Shown: piece by piece, positions 45,123 to 56,367 of the stretch
Layout: the number at the start of each line of letters is the position of its first letter
Numbering within the stretch: position 1 is the stretch's first letter
Source of the DNA: Doryteuthis pealeii
Taxonomy: Eukaryota > Mollusca > Cephalopoda > Myopsida > Loliginidae
Length of the DNA: 64,000 bases
Direction: 5' to 3'
NCBI GenBank assembly: GCA_023376005.1
Contig: CM042150.1
Location: 77,365,177-77,429,176 of the forward strand
The notes under the pieces: model-generated
Seen by the model: only the letters and a program-made list of their open reading frames with translations
The model's database searches: none
What the model was told of the DNA's origin: nothing
Position numbers and translations under genes: made by a program

Positions 45123-45366
45123 CAGCAGTATTATATATAAAAGTATTGTGGATTATTTCCCTCACTCCCTCTGCGACCAGAGAAAATGTATAGAAATTGG
45201 ATCTAAGTTTTTTTTAAATCTAAGTTTTAAAAAAAAATGAAAGTGTGTGCATAGCTAGGCATCTTGAATGATAAAGTCATGATGCCTAAACGTCTAGACA
45301 ACAGTCTAGACGAGTATTATGCAATGGCCTCTCAGCATCAACACTCTGCCAACAGAGGTGTTGAGA

Positions 45367-45367
<1 letters not shown>

Positions 45368-45430
<63 letters not shown>

Positions 45431-45476
45431 ATGTGCGTGTGTGTGTGTCTGTATGTGTGCGTGCGTGCGCGTGTGT
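45368..45476. repeat. (TA)n(GT)n compound array
   Basis: TA 45368-45392, then GT with interruptions to about 45476. Confidence 0.96.
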
Positions 45477-45479
45477 TTT

Positions 45480-45625
45480 AACAAAATCCACCGCGCTGAG
45501 CGGAATGCGACACAAGGTCAATTTTTAACTTGAATCCAGCTGGTTTGAATTTAGAGTTTTCATTCTAGAAGACTAATTACCACACCAACAGTGAAGAGCA
45601 AAATCATTCCAACTGTTCACCCATA
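45480..45625 (-). repeat. SINE, family B, partial
   Basis: 'cgacacaaggtcaatttt', 'gaatttagagttttcattc', then lost before the tRNA head. Confidence 0.7.
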
Positions 45626-46911
45626 TAGGAAATTATTTGTAGTAAAAAGTAATTTTTATTGTATAAATATGAATTTATGAAATTTAAATATATTTCAATA
45701 TTATTATAAGGAATATTCTAAATGAAAAGAGTAAAAGATGAAAAGTAAGGGATAAAAATCAGGAATATTTTGGTTACTTTTTTGCTCTATGAATATGTTG
45801 ATATATCATAAATACAATGCTAATAATTTTATCATTGAATATATCTTCCTATAAAATGAACTGTAAATTATTTAATTATAGAATTGCAGTATGAATTAAT
45901 TTATTACAAAAATAAAATGAAAAACGATTCTGCACTGTATATGCACTATAAAAGATTTGACTATAAAAGTTTGGAAATGATTTTATCCATAGAATTTATT
46001 AAGAAATTACTGCAGAAATATATTTTTAGTGGCTGACTATAGAAATATATTCTACATAATTTTACTATAGAAATATATCATGGAGTATTTAACTAACATT
46101 GTAGATCATTTTAATGCATTATCAAAACTTTTAATATGTTGAAAGGCATTGAAAGTCACGAAGAAAGTTATTGTCACTGATAAGGAATTAATGCAAGTTT
46201 TAGCGATGAAAATGTGGGATTATATGTGTATACTGATATTTTAAGCCTCGATGGATTGGCTTTTATCAAGATTATCCAAATAACCGTGAGATCATCCACG
46301 TTATGGCAACATTTCACGGTTCACTAAAGTCCCCGGGCATTTGGTGATGTCCATCTGAGGTTAGGTCAAACGAAAAAAAACATTAATGTCAAACAGCTTT
46401 TTCGGCTAGAACATCGCCGGGCTTTAAGAGACGCGCTGTTTTGGGGATTGGTCAGATGTAAGGGTCAGTGATGCATTTTTCCAGGAAAGATATTGGGTCA
46501 GTTTCTATAGAGAATCAGTTGTCAGTGTCATTTGGGTTAGTATACTTTCACGGATGCAAACAAAAGACTCGTTAGTTGAACTATTTTTCAATTTGTTATT
46601 TATTTCATATACTTTTCCGACCTACTAGAAACCAGCCGAAAAGAGAGTTGAACTGGAATTTAACAAAGAAAAATTCGAATGGAAAAAAATATTTTGAATA
46701 CTAGTGTACATAGAAAATGATTGTTGAGTCTTTACTAGTATTGGAAAGTTTAAACATGCGATTATTCAAATATATTTTCCAATTATAGTAGAATTAAATA
46801 TTTTAAATACACACAGAAAAGTACAGCGAATATGAAATTGATATCTTAAAGTTCTTACTATTATTAGAATTTATTTTACTAGCAAGTAAATATATTTTGC
46901 AATTATAGTTG
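45626..46911. other. Very AT-rich intergenic sequence
   Basis: 45.65-46.2 kb repeats the short motif 'ctatagaaatatat' and variants in a dispersed way. 46.24-46.48 kb is more balanced in composition. No gene. Confidence 0.4.
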
Positions 46912-47030
46912 CAGTACTATCGTTGCATAATGGTTAGAAATCTAGTCTCGCAGATCCATTAATACTGAAAAGGGAATTCAATCCTCGCAGGATGCTCCAT
47001 ACTTGCAACCTTTTGTCAAATCCTTCCCGT
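46912..47030 (+). mobile_element. SINE, family C
   Basis: 'gttgcataatggttagaaat', 'ctcgcagatccattaatac', degenerate B box 'gaattcaatcctcgc', immediately upstream of a SINE B in the same orientation. Confidence 0.7.
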
Positions 47031-47054
47031 GGTGAACGTGTTGGGTAAATTGTT

Positions 47055-47162
47055 TTTTGAAGGCACGTGGTTTAATGTTTACCCTCGTAGGAAATGGACA
47101 CGGCGTGACGTGTTAAAATCCTGGAGAAGGTTGTTTGCATTTCAAAAAGCGATAATACCTTT

Positions 47163-47227
<65 letters not shown>

Positions 47228-47395
47228 CTATTGTCCATCCAGTTATGCGTCAATAGTAGGAGAGACTGGGCTCTTTGCCCTTGGTTCGTCAATCAGTCTA
47301 GGAGAAGGAAAACTTTAAATTCAAATTTGTTAAAATCCGCTTAAGAAATTGATAATGTTTCATATGCTACTCGTGCAGATGGTTTGGTAAATATG
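47055..47395 (+). mobile_element. SINE B interrupted by a 62-bp (TA)n
   Basis: Head 'ggcacgtggtttaatgttta' and B-box region, body to 'taatacctttgg', then (TA)n 47165-47226, then the body resumes with 'ccatccagttatgcg' and 'ggagaaggaaaactttaaat' to 'atggtttggtaaata'. In other copies the site reads 'gggaaaggtatgaatcc', so the array expanded from within the SINE. Confidence 0.85.
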
Positions 47396-47894
47396 CATAG
47401 AAAAACATTTTAATACAAGTACAGAGCATTCAGTAAGACTCGATATCAATACATTAGTAATGGTCTGTTAATGTAGTAAATGCTGTGCAAGGACGAGTTA
47501 AACTGTATTTACAATTTCAAAGGGTGTTTTCGAGGGAATTAACCCAATATGTATTTCTTATACAATATATTGAAAGATTTCTCGTATATTATCTCCGTTA
47601 TTGTTGTAGGTGACACACCTATGACACGAACATAGACTTACCTAAAGGGTATATATTAACAGAGCAAAGCTACTCAAACGAGAAGTAGCAGATACATATT
47701 CTTCGTGTACGCTGTAACAAAGAAACTTTCCTCAATTGTACATTGATATATTGCTGAATACATCTGTTCCCTTGAGTTATTATTTATTGACCCTTAAAAA
47801 GGTCATAACAGTTATAGAGAGTGATAGAAGTATGTCTGCTTGTGGGTCCTCGTGAAACATTTCTTATGTTTCCAATCAATTTAATTGAATGTTA
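47396..47894. other. AT-rich intergenic sequence
   Basis: Nothing recognised. Confidence 0.4.
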
Positions 47895-48025
47895 ACCTTT
47901 CACCACCCCTATCTATTTGGAAGGCCATTAACACTAAGTGAAACGAAAAACGAAATCGTCAAGGAATTGAACCTGTTTTATCGAGTCCATTTCTCACGAG
48001 AATACCCTTAACTCTTCTAATCAAT
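47895..48025 (-). repeat. SINE B head fragment
   Basis: 'ccattaacactaagtgaaac', 'caaggaattgaacctg', 'tcgagtccatttctcacgag' are the reverse of the B head and upper body. Confidence 0.68.
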
Positions 48026-48387
48026 TTAATTTAATGATTTCAAATATATTGAAATACCATTTTAAGAATCAGAATTCCCCGAACGCGCTGATTTCCCAAA
48101 CTATTGGTGTGTAGAAATGAATACCCACCTCCTGCTCTTTGTAGCAGCCACTCCTTCACTAAAATTCCTCGAGTAAAAATCCGCTTTTTTTCTATTTTGC
48201 CATTCTCTTTTCTTTTTATTACATTTTCACGACTCCTCGACACGCCCGCGATTTACAGATAGAAATATCGAAGTGATTTTAGTGCCCATCCCAAATTCCA
48301 CATCCATACATAATTCTGGGTGAACAATTTATGTATAATAAATTATCTACGTATCCAATTCATCTAAAATAACTTGTATTCAGTTAT
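48026..48387. other. Intergenic sequence
   Basis: Minus-strand frame 48040-48243 is lysine- and arginine-rich and unrecognised. Confidence 0.35.
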
Positions 48388-48545
48388 CGCTCTAAACTGC
48401 ATCCGATGGTGAGGCTCCAGTTCTGAGCACTGAATTACTCCCAGGTTCACTCTCTCTCGGGGTGTTAATAGTTGTTAGGGTACTATCAATGAGTCAGTCT
48501 GAAAATTATTTTTATCAGATTGGAATATATGATACAACATGTGTT
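48388..48545 (+). repeat. Family D body fragment
   Basis: 'ctctaaactgcatccgatgg', 'tgaggctccagttctg', 'tactcccaggttcactctct'. Confidence 0.68.
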
Positions 48546-48839
48546 CAAATCATTTGCATTAGATAAATAGTTAGAATTACAATCAAACATTTTTAAATGA
48601 ATCCTATTCATAAATATAAAATGAATCCTATTATAAATAAATGTTTATAGATTGTTTTATTTAAATTATACATAGACGAATTTATATTGAAATAGAAGCA
48701 GACATCTAAATAAATATAATTTTGATTGGAGAATGTCTAAACATTGTACATTTTTAACATTTTTAAATCGAAAATACATCTGAAGACCCTATTAGTGTGC
48801 ACACAAAAAATGATATTTCACAACAGTTCTCGAACAGGG

Positions 48840-49110
48840 CATATATCTATCAAACTTTTTCGTCACAAGCACGGTCAATTTTTAAACGGAGAAAATCGGG
48901 TTTGAATTCAGTTTTCCTTCTCTTAGACTGATTGCCCAACCAAGACTAAATAACCCACTCTGCCTTACTATTTCCCACAGCTGGAGGAGAATATATAATT
49001 TCATGCCTTTACCAAGGGTATTAACACAAAGTGAAACGCGGCCCTTTTGAGGATTTGAACTATGTTCGCCAATTTCATTTCCAACGACGATAATCGTTAC
49101 GCTACGCTAT
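48840..49110 (-). mobile_element. SINE, family B
   Basis: Minus-strand copy: 'agttttccttctcttagac', 'accaagggtattaacac', B box 'gaggatttgaactatg', A-box region 'ataatcgttacgctacgc'. Confidence 0.8.
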
Positions 49111-49201
49111 TCATCAATTTCAAACAACTTGAATCAGACAGAAGCAATACTTACCTACTTATTATCGTTAATAAGCTATTGTTCTACTGTCATTATAAAC
49201 A

Positions 49202-49412
49202 GCTACGTGGCGCGTGGTTTAATGGTTAGAGTCGTAGGAAATGGACTCGTCGACCCGAGTTCGAATCATGGACGTAGTTGCAGTTTATATAGTGCTAATA
49301 CCCTTGGGACAAATATGAATCAAACTACTCTCCCTCCAGCTATGGGTAAATTAGGCAACCAGTCTAGGAGAAGGAAAACTCTGAATTCAAACCTGTTAAA
49401 ACTCCGCTTGAG
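49202..49412 (+). mobile_element. SINE, family B
   Basis: Plus-strand copy with the clearest promoter boxes of the family: 'gcgtggtttaatggttagag' and 'cgagttcgaatcatgg'. Body 'taatacccttgggac', 'ctccctccagctatggg', then 'ggagaaggaaaactctgaat'. It faces the preceding copy head to head, about 90 bp apart. Confidence 0.85.
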
Positions 49413-50204
49413 GTGGTTACTACTAGATTAGGCACAGTACTAATTAGTTATATATTTCGCTACTAACTACGACATCTTGACCATTTGCATAGCGTAGACA
49501 GATACTTTAGTTATTAGGAAATAAGCCAAGGGTTTGATTTGGTCTTGAGTAAGGTGTGTCTTTCCTCACACAGGTGTTAAACTGGTTTTTGAAGTAAACT
49601 TTCTGTGAATCGAAGATGCGTGTTCGATTCTCGCCATTGGGTACATTTTTATTTTTTTCTCGATCAGCGCTCTTAATGGTCAAAAAGTGACTATCTGAGT
49701 AGTTGTGAGAGGAATCAGGTGTTATATAAATATTGTTTGTTATTTCGCCCACTAACCCCTAAGTGTCCTGCTATCTTGACTTTTATCGTCTGAGGTGGTT
49801 GCACTGTATGTTACACTTCTTGGAATAGAAATTCAGTTTTGGTTGCTGATTCTCCGAAAACGACTGCTATCTTTCTTTGGTGCTATTTGCCACTACTAAA
49901 CGTGACTACAATGATAACTTATTGATTAAAAGAAAATTCGGGCTGCTATTGATGCCATAAAGATGAAGAGAGTACTGCATCGTTGTTAAACACCTCCGCA
50001 CAGGAGAATCTAAACGAACGATTTCACTAAATTTTGAGGCGGCCAATATTCGATTAGAATTCTAAAGGTAACTTCATTTTAAACCAATGAACCTAATGTC
50101 TGGTTATGTTAGGCTATTTTATGATTAGGTAAGGTAATTAAAAAAACAAAACACATTACCTTTGGCAATCTTATTTACTGTCCAGATAAATTTATTTGAA
50201 CTGT
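49413..50204. other. Intergenic sequence
   Basis: 'gtgttcgattctcgcc' at about 49622 is a good B-box-like sequence without a clear A box. No gene recognised. Confidence 0.35.
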
Positions 50205-50350
50205 AGAGTAAGACCATGGTTGCCTCGTATAGAGTTTAGCTAGCTATACAATGTGTCCATTGTTAGTGAGTTCAGTTCTCACGGGGTGTCTCACACTTCT
50301 GGTATTGTGTCAATTTAAACTTACTATAGATAGAATCGCCAACTATGTTA
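50205..50350 (+). mobile_element. SINE, family C
   Basis: 'gtccattgttagtgagttca', 'gttctcacggggtgtctcac', 'cttctggtattgtgtca' parallel the 30.66-kb copy. Confidence 0.65.
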
Positions 50351-51309
50351 TTACTGATTCACAGTTGATCCAATCACATAAACATTTACTGAAGTTAAAC
50401 TTATTTTCAAAATATATGTTAAAGGAGTAAAATATTATCAAAATATAGTCATAAGGATTTGTTAATAATAATAATATATCGAAAATATTTAAAAAAATGA
50501 AAATATTCTTTTTAAAAATCAAGTCAGTAGAGCAGTCTCAGCTTTGTAGAAAACTATTCTAGAAAGAGAATACCTCAAAACCAAGAACGGGAATCCATAA
50601 TGCAGTCTTATATTGTATTCAACTTTGTACTGGCAATCCATAGTACCAAGTTGTATGTGCCTTTTATGTCTTTTGGTAAACATCGATGGTGCGAAGAAAG
50701 GAGACATTGGTAAATTTCACCATACAATTTTGTTCAAAACTAAGCCAGATAGCAACTTATATCCATTGTTTCCTGAGACCAACGGGCGCTAATAAATCGA
50801 AAATAGCCCATATTATATTTACGACACATTTACAACATTTAACACGGTTACAATTAGTAAGGTCTTATTCTTGCTAGAACATATGTCATTTTTTCGAGAA
50901 CACTTCTTGATATATCTAAGCATATCGATAGTAACCGCAGACAATAGGGAATATACCGACCATGGGTTATACGGTTCTCTTCTTGGCTTCATTGTTTTCA
51001 AAGAAAGGGTTTAGACTAATACTGGTATTTATTGATATTTTCACGTAACAAATGAGGTCGCAAATGGCAAACAAAGGAGTTTCTTTTAAAAAATCGTAGC
51101 ATTTATTAGGCATGGACACATTTGCTAAAATGACACCTCTTACATTAGTGGACAATCACCATCTACGAATTGTATTGAATCATGGTTGTCTGCCAGAGGA
51201 GAAAGGCTAAGCGAAACTCATTTTTCTTGATACGAAGGGTATTCAAAAAGAAACGAGAATGAAGCAGTATTTACCAAGAGGGTAATGAAGAGAATGAAGA
51301 GTATTTACC
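50351..51309. other. AT-rich intergenic sequence
   Basis: Short minus-strand frames (50519-50707, 50819-51001, 50967-51155) are unrecognised. Confidence 0.35.
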
Positions 51310-51545
51310 AAACATTTACCCGCCCTGTTATCGGGCTTAGAATAGGCCGACTGCATCCTCTGCAGCGGGTTAAGACCATGCCCCCACCCCGAAAGGACTG
51401 TCCTAAGACACGAAACACCATGAAATGATAATGTTCCACTTCTAAGGATTTTAGTGGCTTCTTCATTCACATTAATCTCAGGTTTACTCGGAGAAGGAAT
51501 GATAGTGCCAGTTAGAGGTAGTATCTATGGGTCCAATAGATGTGT

Positions 51546-51585
<40 letters not shown>

Positions 51586-51865
51586 CTTGAAACTATATTA
51601 CATCGGGAAAATATTAAATAGGAACAGTAACTTGAAACTAAATAGGAACACTTGCAACTATATAACTAAGTACAAACTATTTGTATTAGAGAGGAATACT
51701 TGATGTCATATAAATGTGTCAAAAGAAATGATTATAGACAACTTGATTCAATTTATAAAAGATGCAATGGAACATTGACAATATTTATGATTACAATGAA
51801 ATATATACAAAGGGATCATATTTCGACATTAAATAACACATAACAGGTTGATGTGCCTTTAAAGA
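51310..51865 (+). mobile_element. Family D element with internal (TA)n
   Basis: Head 'cgccctgttatcgggcttag', 'catcctctgcagcgggttaa', body 'acgaaacaccatgaaatg', then 'gggtccaatagatgtgtttg' running into TA 51550-51584, then the tail 'cgacattaaataacac' and 'ggttgatgtgcctttaaa'. Confidence 0.75.
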
Positions 51866-52019
51866 AATGAAAAAAATCAATCAAATATTTTCAAAATTAT
51901 CCTCTTGGCATTTTTCATTGTTCTGAATCTCCTTTTTTGATATGGTGCGGAACTGTATTATCGAACATCTGTAATGTCCTCCACGTCCTCAAATTCTTAT
52001 CTGGAGAGTATTTTTCGTC

Positions 52020-52216
52020 TTTCGTTAGCGCTAGACTAGAGGATTGTTTTGCTAAGGGGGAGTACTACACGTACCGTCAGCTCTCAGACGCTTTTCAGCC
52101 CATCTTAGATTTTCTAAGCTATGCTTCTCATTCGTTGAGTTTGCATGGATCTGTATCGCACCCTGAAACTTACGATTCCTAGGCGAATGCTCTACCGACT
52201 GAGAAACCGGTCTCAT
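52020..52216 (-). mobile_element. SINE, family A, degenerate
   Basis: 'cgttagcgctagactag', 'cgtcagctctcagacg', decayed B box 'gtatcgcaccctg' and A-box region 'ctaccgactgagaaacc'. Confidence 0.72.
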
Positions 52217-52904
52217 GTATTTTACCACTTTATATCTCGTCAGCTGCTTCAGAACAAGCATTGTTTTCCTTTACTTCATGAAAAGTCTTCGAACATGGCC
52301 TGATTCATTGCCAGTAGATGAAGATCCAAGAAAGAAATTTTTCGCGAGATGTCTTGTCGAAATCGATCTTCTCGTACATTACCCGCCTAACCACTTCCCC
52401 ACAGCTTCTGCAATAACTCCATGTGCAATAATTACATTAGATTGAAATTAAATTCGGCTTTTTTGACAGCACAGTTTTACAAAGGAAACAAACTTCCATT
52501 TTATGCGGCAATAAACAAGTAAAATGCGTAAATTATGTCACAATTTATTAATACCAAACTCTTTCCTTTTTACTGCATTTAATATAACTTTGTTTTTTCT
52601 TGACTCTTGAGCGAGTTACTTGTTTTTCATTTCATTAATGCTAATTGCTTTCTCACCTTATTTATATGGAGTAAACAGGCGGCAAAACCCTTGCATCTTA
52701 ATTATATCTGATCTATAAAGCACTCAACGGTTCATACGACAATTTATCACGCTTTATATTGGATATTACATGGAACGGCTTGTTTTAAGCTTAAACAATA
52801 TTCAGATAAAATCCATTAAATGAGAACAGGGTCACAAAATACAGTTTAAACGAACTAAGAAGTTAAAGGAAAGAGGAATTATTCTGGATGCATATTCTAT
52901 TTTT
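52217..52904. other. AT-rich intergenic sequence
   Basis: The plus-strand frame 52215-52445 (76 codons) has no motif I recognise. Confidence 0.35.
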
Positions 52905-53150
52905 AGGGCTTAGAATACGTTTACTGTATCCCTATGCAAAGGGGTAAGACCCCAAAAAGTGTCCTAGGTATGATACTAAACTGTATCTGGTGGTGAGCCT
53001 CCAGTTCTGGAACTCAAAGGGAGTAGAGAGTACCCATTCATTTCGATTACTCCCAAGTCTTCTCTAATCAGGAGTAGCAGTATTTGTTATAGTCCTGTCT
53101 ATGACTCAAATAAATTTCTGTTTGAATTATTATTCATATTCAATAATAAT
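52905..53150 (+). mobile_element. Family D element, head and body
   Basis: 'agggcttagaatacgtttac', 'gcaaaggggtaagacccc', 'ctaggtatgatactaaactg', 'gtggtgagcctccagttctg'. Confidence 0.75.
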
Positions 53151-53309
53151 ACTTAGTAAACAATTATAGCTTCAAGAAAGTATTCTTAATATTAATAATA
53201 CATACATAATTATATTCTTATTTAATAACAATATCCTTGCGTATACATACGATTTCAAGTATTCTTATCTAAGTCTGATAGTTTTAATATCGATTATTTC
53301 AACCTTTAA

Positions 53310-53510
53310 CTCCTAATGGGACCCGAACAGCTACAACGTCTCCGTATAATAGTGAACGAGGAAATAATAACTAAAAGGGATATAGTTTAGTGTCATACCA
53401 AGGAGACCACTTTTGTGGGTGGTATTCTTAGTCCTCTGTAGGGGATAAATGTTGGCGTTTTCTAAGCCCCGCCGACATGGCTTTGCATGAATAATCAAAA
53501 CATTCCAATG
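53310..53510 (-). mobile_element. Family D element, head and body
   Basis: 'tagtttagtgtcataccaag', 'ttagtcctctgtagggg', 'tttctaagccccgccg' reversed. Tail-to-tail with the preceding copy. Confidence 0.68.
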
Positions 53511-54289
53511 CAGCCTGCTAAAACATATGAACTATTAAATCCTTCTAGAAGCAATTTATTTCTAAGTTTGACCGGCTTGCGTGTAAATCCTATTTAAATA
53601 CAAGTTATTAGTTATTTGCACACTACATTTTATGTATTTACCGTAAAGATTTTGCACATGCGATAAAGTTGAGTCGTTTTTACTCATGAATATCGGATTT
53701 TGCTCGTTTCCGTGGAAATTGAACGCAATAAAATCTGCCTAAAATGCAAATGTAGTTTTAATAAGTTGCAATAGTGCCATCAACGTCGAATGTTCATCGT
53801 TATTAAATTCATTTTCTTCTGCTTCAAATTCGTTATCAAAGTCAAGACTGGCCCGTAAAAAGGCCCCAATATTCATAATTCTATGCTTGGTTATTATTTG
53901 ATAAGCTCAGACTAGTTTGACATAAGGAAATAAATGTGAGGCAAACAGTGAAAATTGAACTCACTAATAACGACTTGCTTCTATCATTTCTTTTAAACAA
54001 TTTTAGTTGCATTTTTTTCTAATTTGATGTGTTTGAATATTTAAGGAAATCCTATTAAATAGTTGGGTAAAATAACCATAAGCCGAACATTTTTAAATGT
54101 AGCATTCAGTGAAAAACGAGAAATGTGTGAATAAAAATATCATTTTCAATAATCTGATAACAAATATTAGAGTAATTTTTTCTATAAACAAATTCCAGCT
54201 TATCTAAGTGAAAAAAATTAGGAAACAAAGATTATTTTGATTAAAAAAAAATCCCTAATTTATTGAATGACCCTTGTAAATACAAACAC
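53511..54289. other. AT-rich intergenic sequence
   Basis: Nothing recognised. Confidence 0.4.
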
Positions 54290-54515
54290 ACACGCACACA
54301 CACACACACTGATTCTGCGTGCTGGGTTTCCGGTTTCGATTTCTGTCGGAGGGAAATCGTAAGTATACTCCGCTGATGAGACTTAATAAAGTTGAAACAG
54401 CTGTACGGTGTTCCACGCCACGCGCAGTATTTGCCGAGTTTACTTATCATGATTATTTTCAATAATTATCAAATTTTATACGATATACGCATTGTAATTG
54501 CCTTCAAAAAATATA

Positions 54516-54520
<5 letters not shown>
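54290..54520 (+). mobile_element. Family I element, right half
   Basis: 'ccggtttcgatttctgtcgg', 'gggaaatcgtaagtat', 'tatttgccgagttta', 'cgatatacgcattgtaa', 'ttgccttcaaaaaatataaa' correspond to 3779-3970 of the first copy. The left arm is absent; a short (CA)n stands in its place. A (TA)n array follows directly. Confidence 0.82.
54366..54412 (+). ncRNA. Hammerhead ribozyme (family I)
   Basis: CUGAUGA at 54373-54379. Stem II GACUU/AAGUU (54380-54384 with 54389-54393), loop AAUA. GAAA 54394-54397. Palindromic CAGCUG 54398-54403 as minimal stem III. U54404, predicted cleavage after A54405 (GUA triplet). Stem I: G54372-C54406, C54371-G54407, C54370-G54408, a U-U mismatch, then C54368-G54410 and A54367-U54411. 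All invariant core bases are present. Confidence 0.8.

Positions 54521-54522
<2 letters not shown>

Positions 54523-54563
<41 letters not shown>
54523..54563. repeat. (TA)n microsatellite
   Basis: About 20 TA units at the 3' end of family I. Confidence 0.97.
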
Positions 54564-54565
<2 letters not shown>

Positions 54566-54653
54566 TGTAAAATAAAATTTATATATTGATTATAAAAAGA
54601 CATTTTAAGAAATTGAATATAGAAGTCTCATAGATTATATTGTAAGTTGATGA

Positions 54654-54722
54654 CCACTTAGGAGAAGTATGTACTATAAACAACCCGTGGACTTTGTGCC
54701 AGACTAAACCGAGCTTAGTAAA
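54654..54722 (+). repeat. SINE C 3'-end fragment
   Basis: 'ctttgtgccagactaaac' then 'cgagcttagtaaatta'. Confidence 0.55.
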
Positions 54723-54929
54723 TTACAAATATAAAAGTGCGTAAAAATGTGCAAGATTTACAATTGTACAATGACAACTTGTATTTCGTTCGCGAATCCA
54801 TGTAAATTAAGATGTTGCAAGATGGGTATATTATTGACTTTTGTGAGCTAGGACTACTAATGGAAGGAGGAGGAAGAAATAAGAGATGATAAAGGTTTAA
54901 AAAATAGTGATAAGCCAAAACAGGATGAA

Positions 54930-55330
54930 CGATGGTTTGACAGTAGCGTGACCCCGAACGGAGAATTGAGTGTCAGCCGGAAGTCGGGTGTTGACCGGAG
55001 CCGGAAGTTTCGGGTATTGACTGGAACCGGATGTCACGTGGTGACGTGGAACAACGAAGAAATGTATCGGCCTCTTTTTTCTGCCGCCGTCGTATGGTAC
55101 GGATGGGGCCTCTAGTGGCTAGTGTGAGGTCACGATAATCAAGTAGTGTTCTCTCTCTTTCTCTCTGCCTTTCCTCCTCTCTGGTATGAGCCCACTAGAC
55201 GAGCACGATAATAAAGGAGCAGTTGTGACTACATATTTCCCGTGTTGTAATTTCTATCAACACCATTTTAGCACTGTGAATTTGGAGGCACGTGGACGAG
55301 ACCCGCTATATAATATATACGCCGCCGCCA
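54930..55330 (+). promoter_or_regulatory. GC-rich promoter- or LTR-like block
   Basis: The only sustained GC/CpG-rich stretch in the window. Three imperfect ~25-bp units each carry an ETS-type core: CCGGAAGT at 54977 and 55001, CCGGATGT at 55027. These are followed by CACGTG (55035) and TGACGTGG (55042, ATF/CREB-like). A pyrimidine tract and 'gataataaagg' (AATAAA, about 55210) come before 'gtgttgtaatttctatcaac', then 'tttggaggcacgtggacgag', which sits where a tRNA primer-binding site would in an LTR element. Either a retroelement 5' LTR or solo LTR, or a genuine host promoter with 5' UTR. The partner LTR is not in the window. Confidence 0.4.
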
Positions 55331-55435
55331 CCTTACCGTTATCGTAGTAGCGCTCGAAAAAAAGGACAACGTTACTTATATCATTTTGGTACCGTGAAAA
55401 TAGACCACAACGGTACAAAGACTTGTTGTTCAAAG

Positions 55436-55655
55436 AAGCCGGGTTAGCTGAGTCGGTAGAACACCCATTTCAGAAAAACAAGGTTCCTGGTTTGATACCA
55501 GCCTGCACCAACTCAGCACATGAGTAGCACAGCTTGGATATGTGCTACTCATGTATGGAGCTAATGGTTGGTGTAGCGCTTCAATTCATACAGAGCTAGT
55601 GAAAAGGGTAGAGAGCCCTTCACTGTCAGGGTGATACCGAAATAGGCCACTACTT
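55436..55655 (+). mobile_element. SINE, family A
   Basis: 'gggttagctgagtcggtaga' (A box), 'ggtttgataccag' (B box), body 'atggagctaatggttggtg', tail 'ggtgataccgaaataggcc'. Lies 100 bp downstream of the GC-rich block in the same orientation. Confidence 0.85.
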
Positions 55656-56336
55656 TTATGTTATTCAAAATCAGGGTGATCGTAGGCACTGACTTTGTAT
55701 CTTACTTTGTTTATTTTTCTATTTTTCTATTTGTAATTGGAATATCCAATTGTCTCAGATACATGACTGTTAATATCATATTCAAGAGCAGTGTGATAAA
55801 CAAGTATTATAGAGGAGGAGCTACTTCTCACCTTCCCCAATCGGTGGCGGGCCTGTATTTACTCATGGCAATTTTGCCGAAAGCGTAAATAATTATTTAA
55901 GATAGGCAACATGAAAGTTAATAATAGAAGCAAAAGTCGATTTTCCCCTCCACAGACTCAGACTAATCGTCTTTCTGAACGCATCTTCCTGGAAGAAACG
56001 TCGGAATTTGGTATGAGTGACGCCCTCATACTATATATATATATATATACTCGGAAAACTCGAAATTCGGTGTACACGTAAATCAAGAAACCTCTGCATT
56101 ATTTGTACTGAGTACTGTTCAGTAGTTACAGCATCACATATTTGTATAGGTATGCACAAAAAGACAAATTGAGGACCAGGAAAAAGAGAAATACATACAT
56201 AAAGCTAAAAAAGGATGTCAAAATCTGAATGACGTGTCGCGCATCTGGTGTGATTAAATAAAAAAAGATAAAAAAACATTTTGCGGGTCTTGTTATTTTT
56301 ATCTTGAAATATTTTTCTCATGTTGGACAAGACCAA

Positions 56337-56339
<3 letters not shown>
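55656..56339. other. Intergenic sequence
   Basis: Contains a short (TA)n at 56032-56049 and 'tggaagaaacgtcggaattt' at 55991, the kind of sequence found at the ends of some retroelements, unassigned here. Frame 55658-55888 is unrecognised. Confidence 0.35.

Positions 56340-56366
<27 letters not shown>
56340..56366. repeat. (TA)n microsatellite
   Basis: About 13 TA units. Confidence 0.95.
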
Positions 56367-56367
<1 letters not shown>

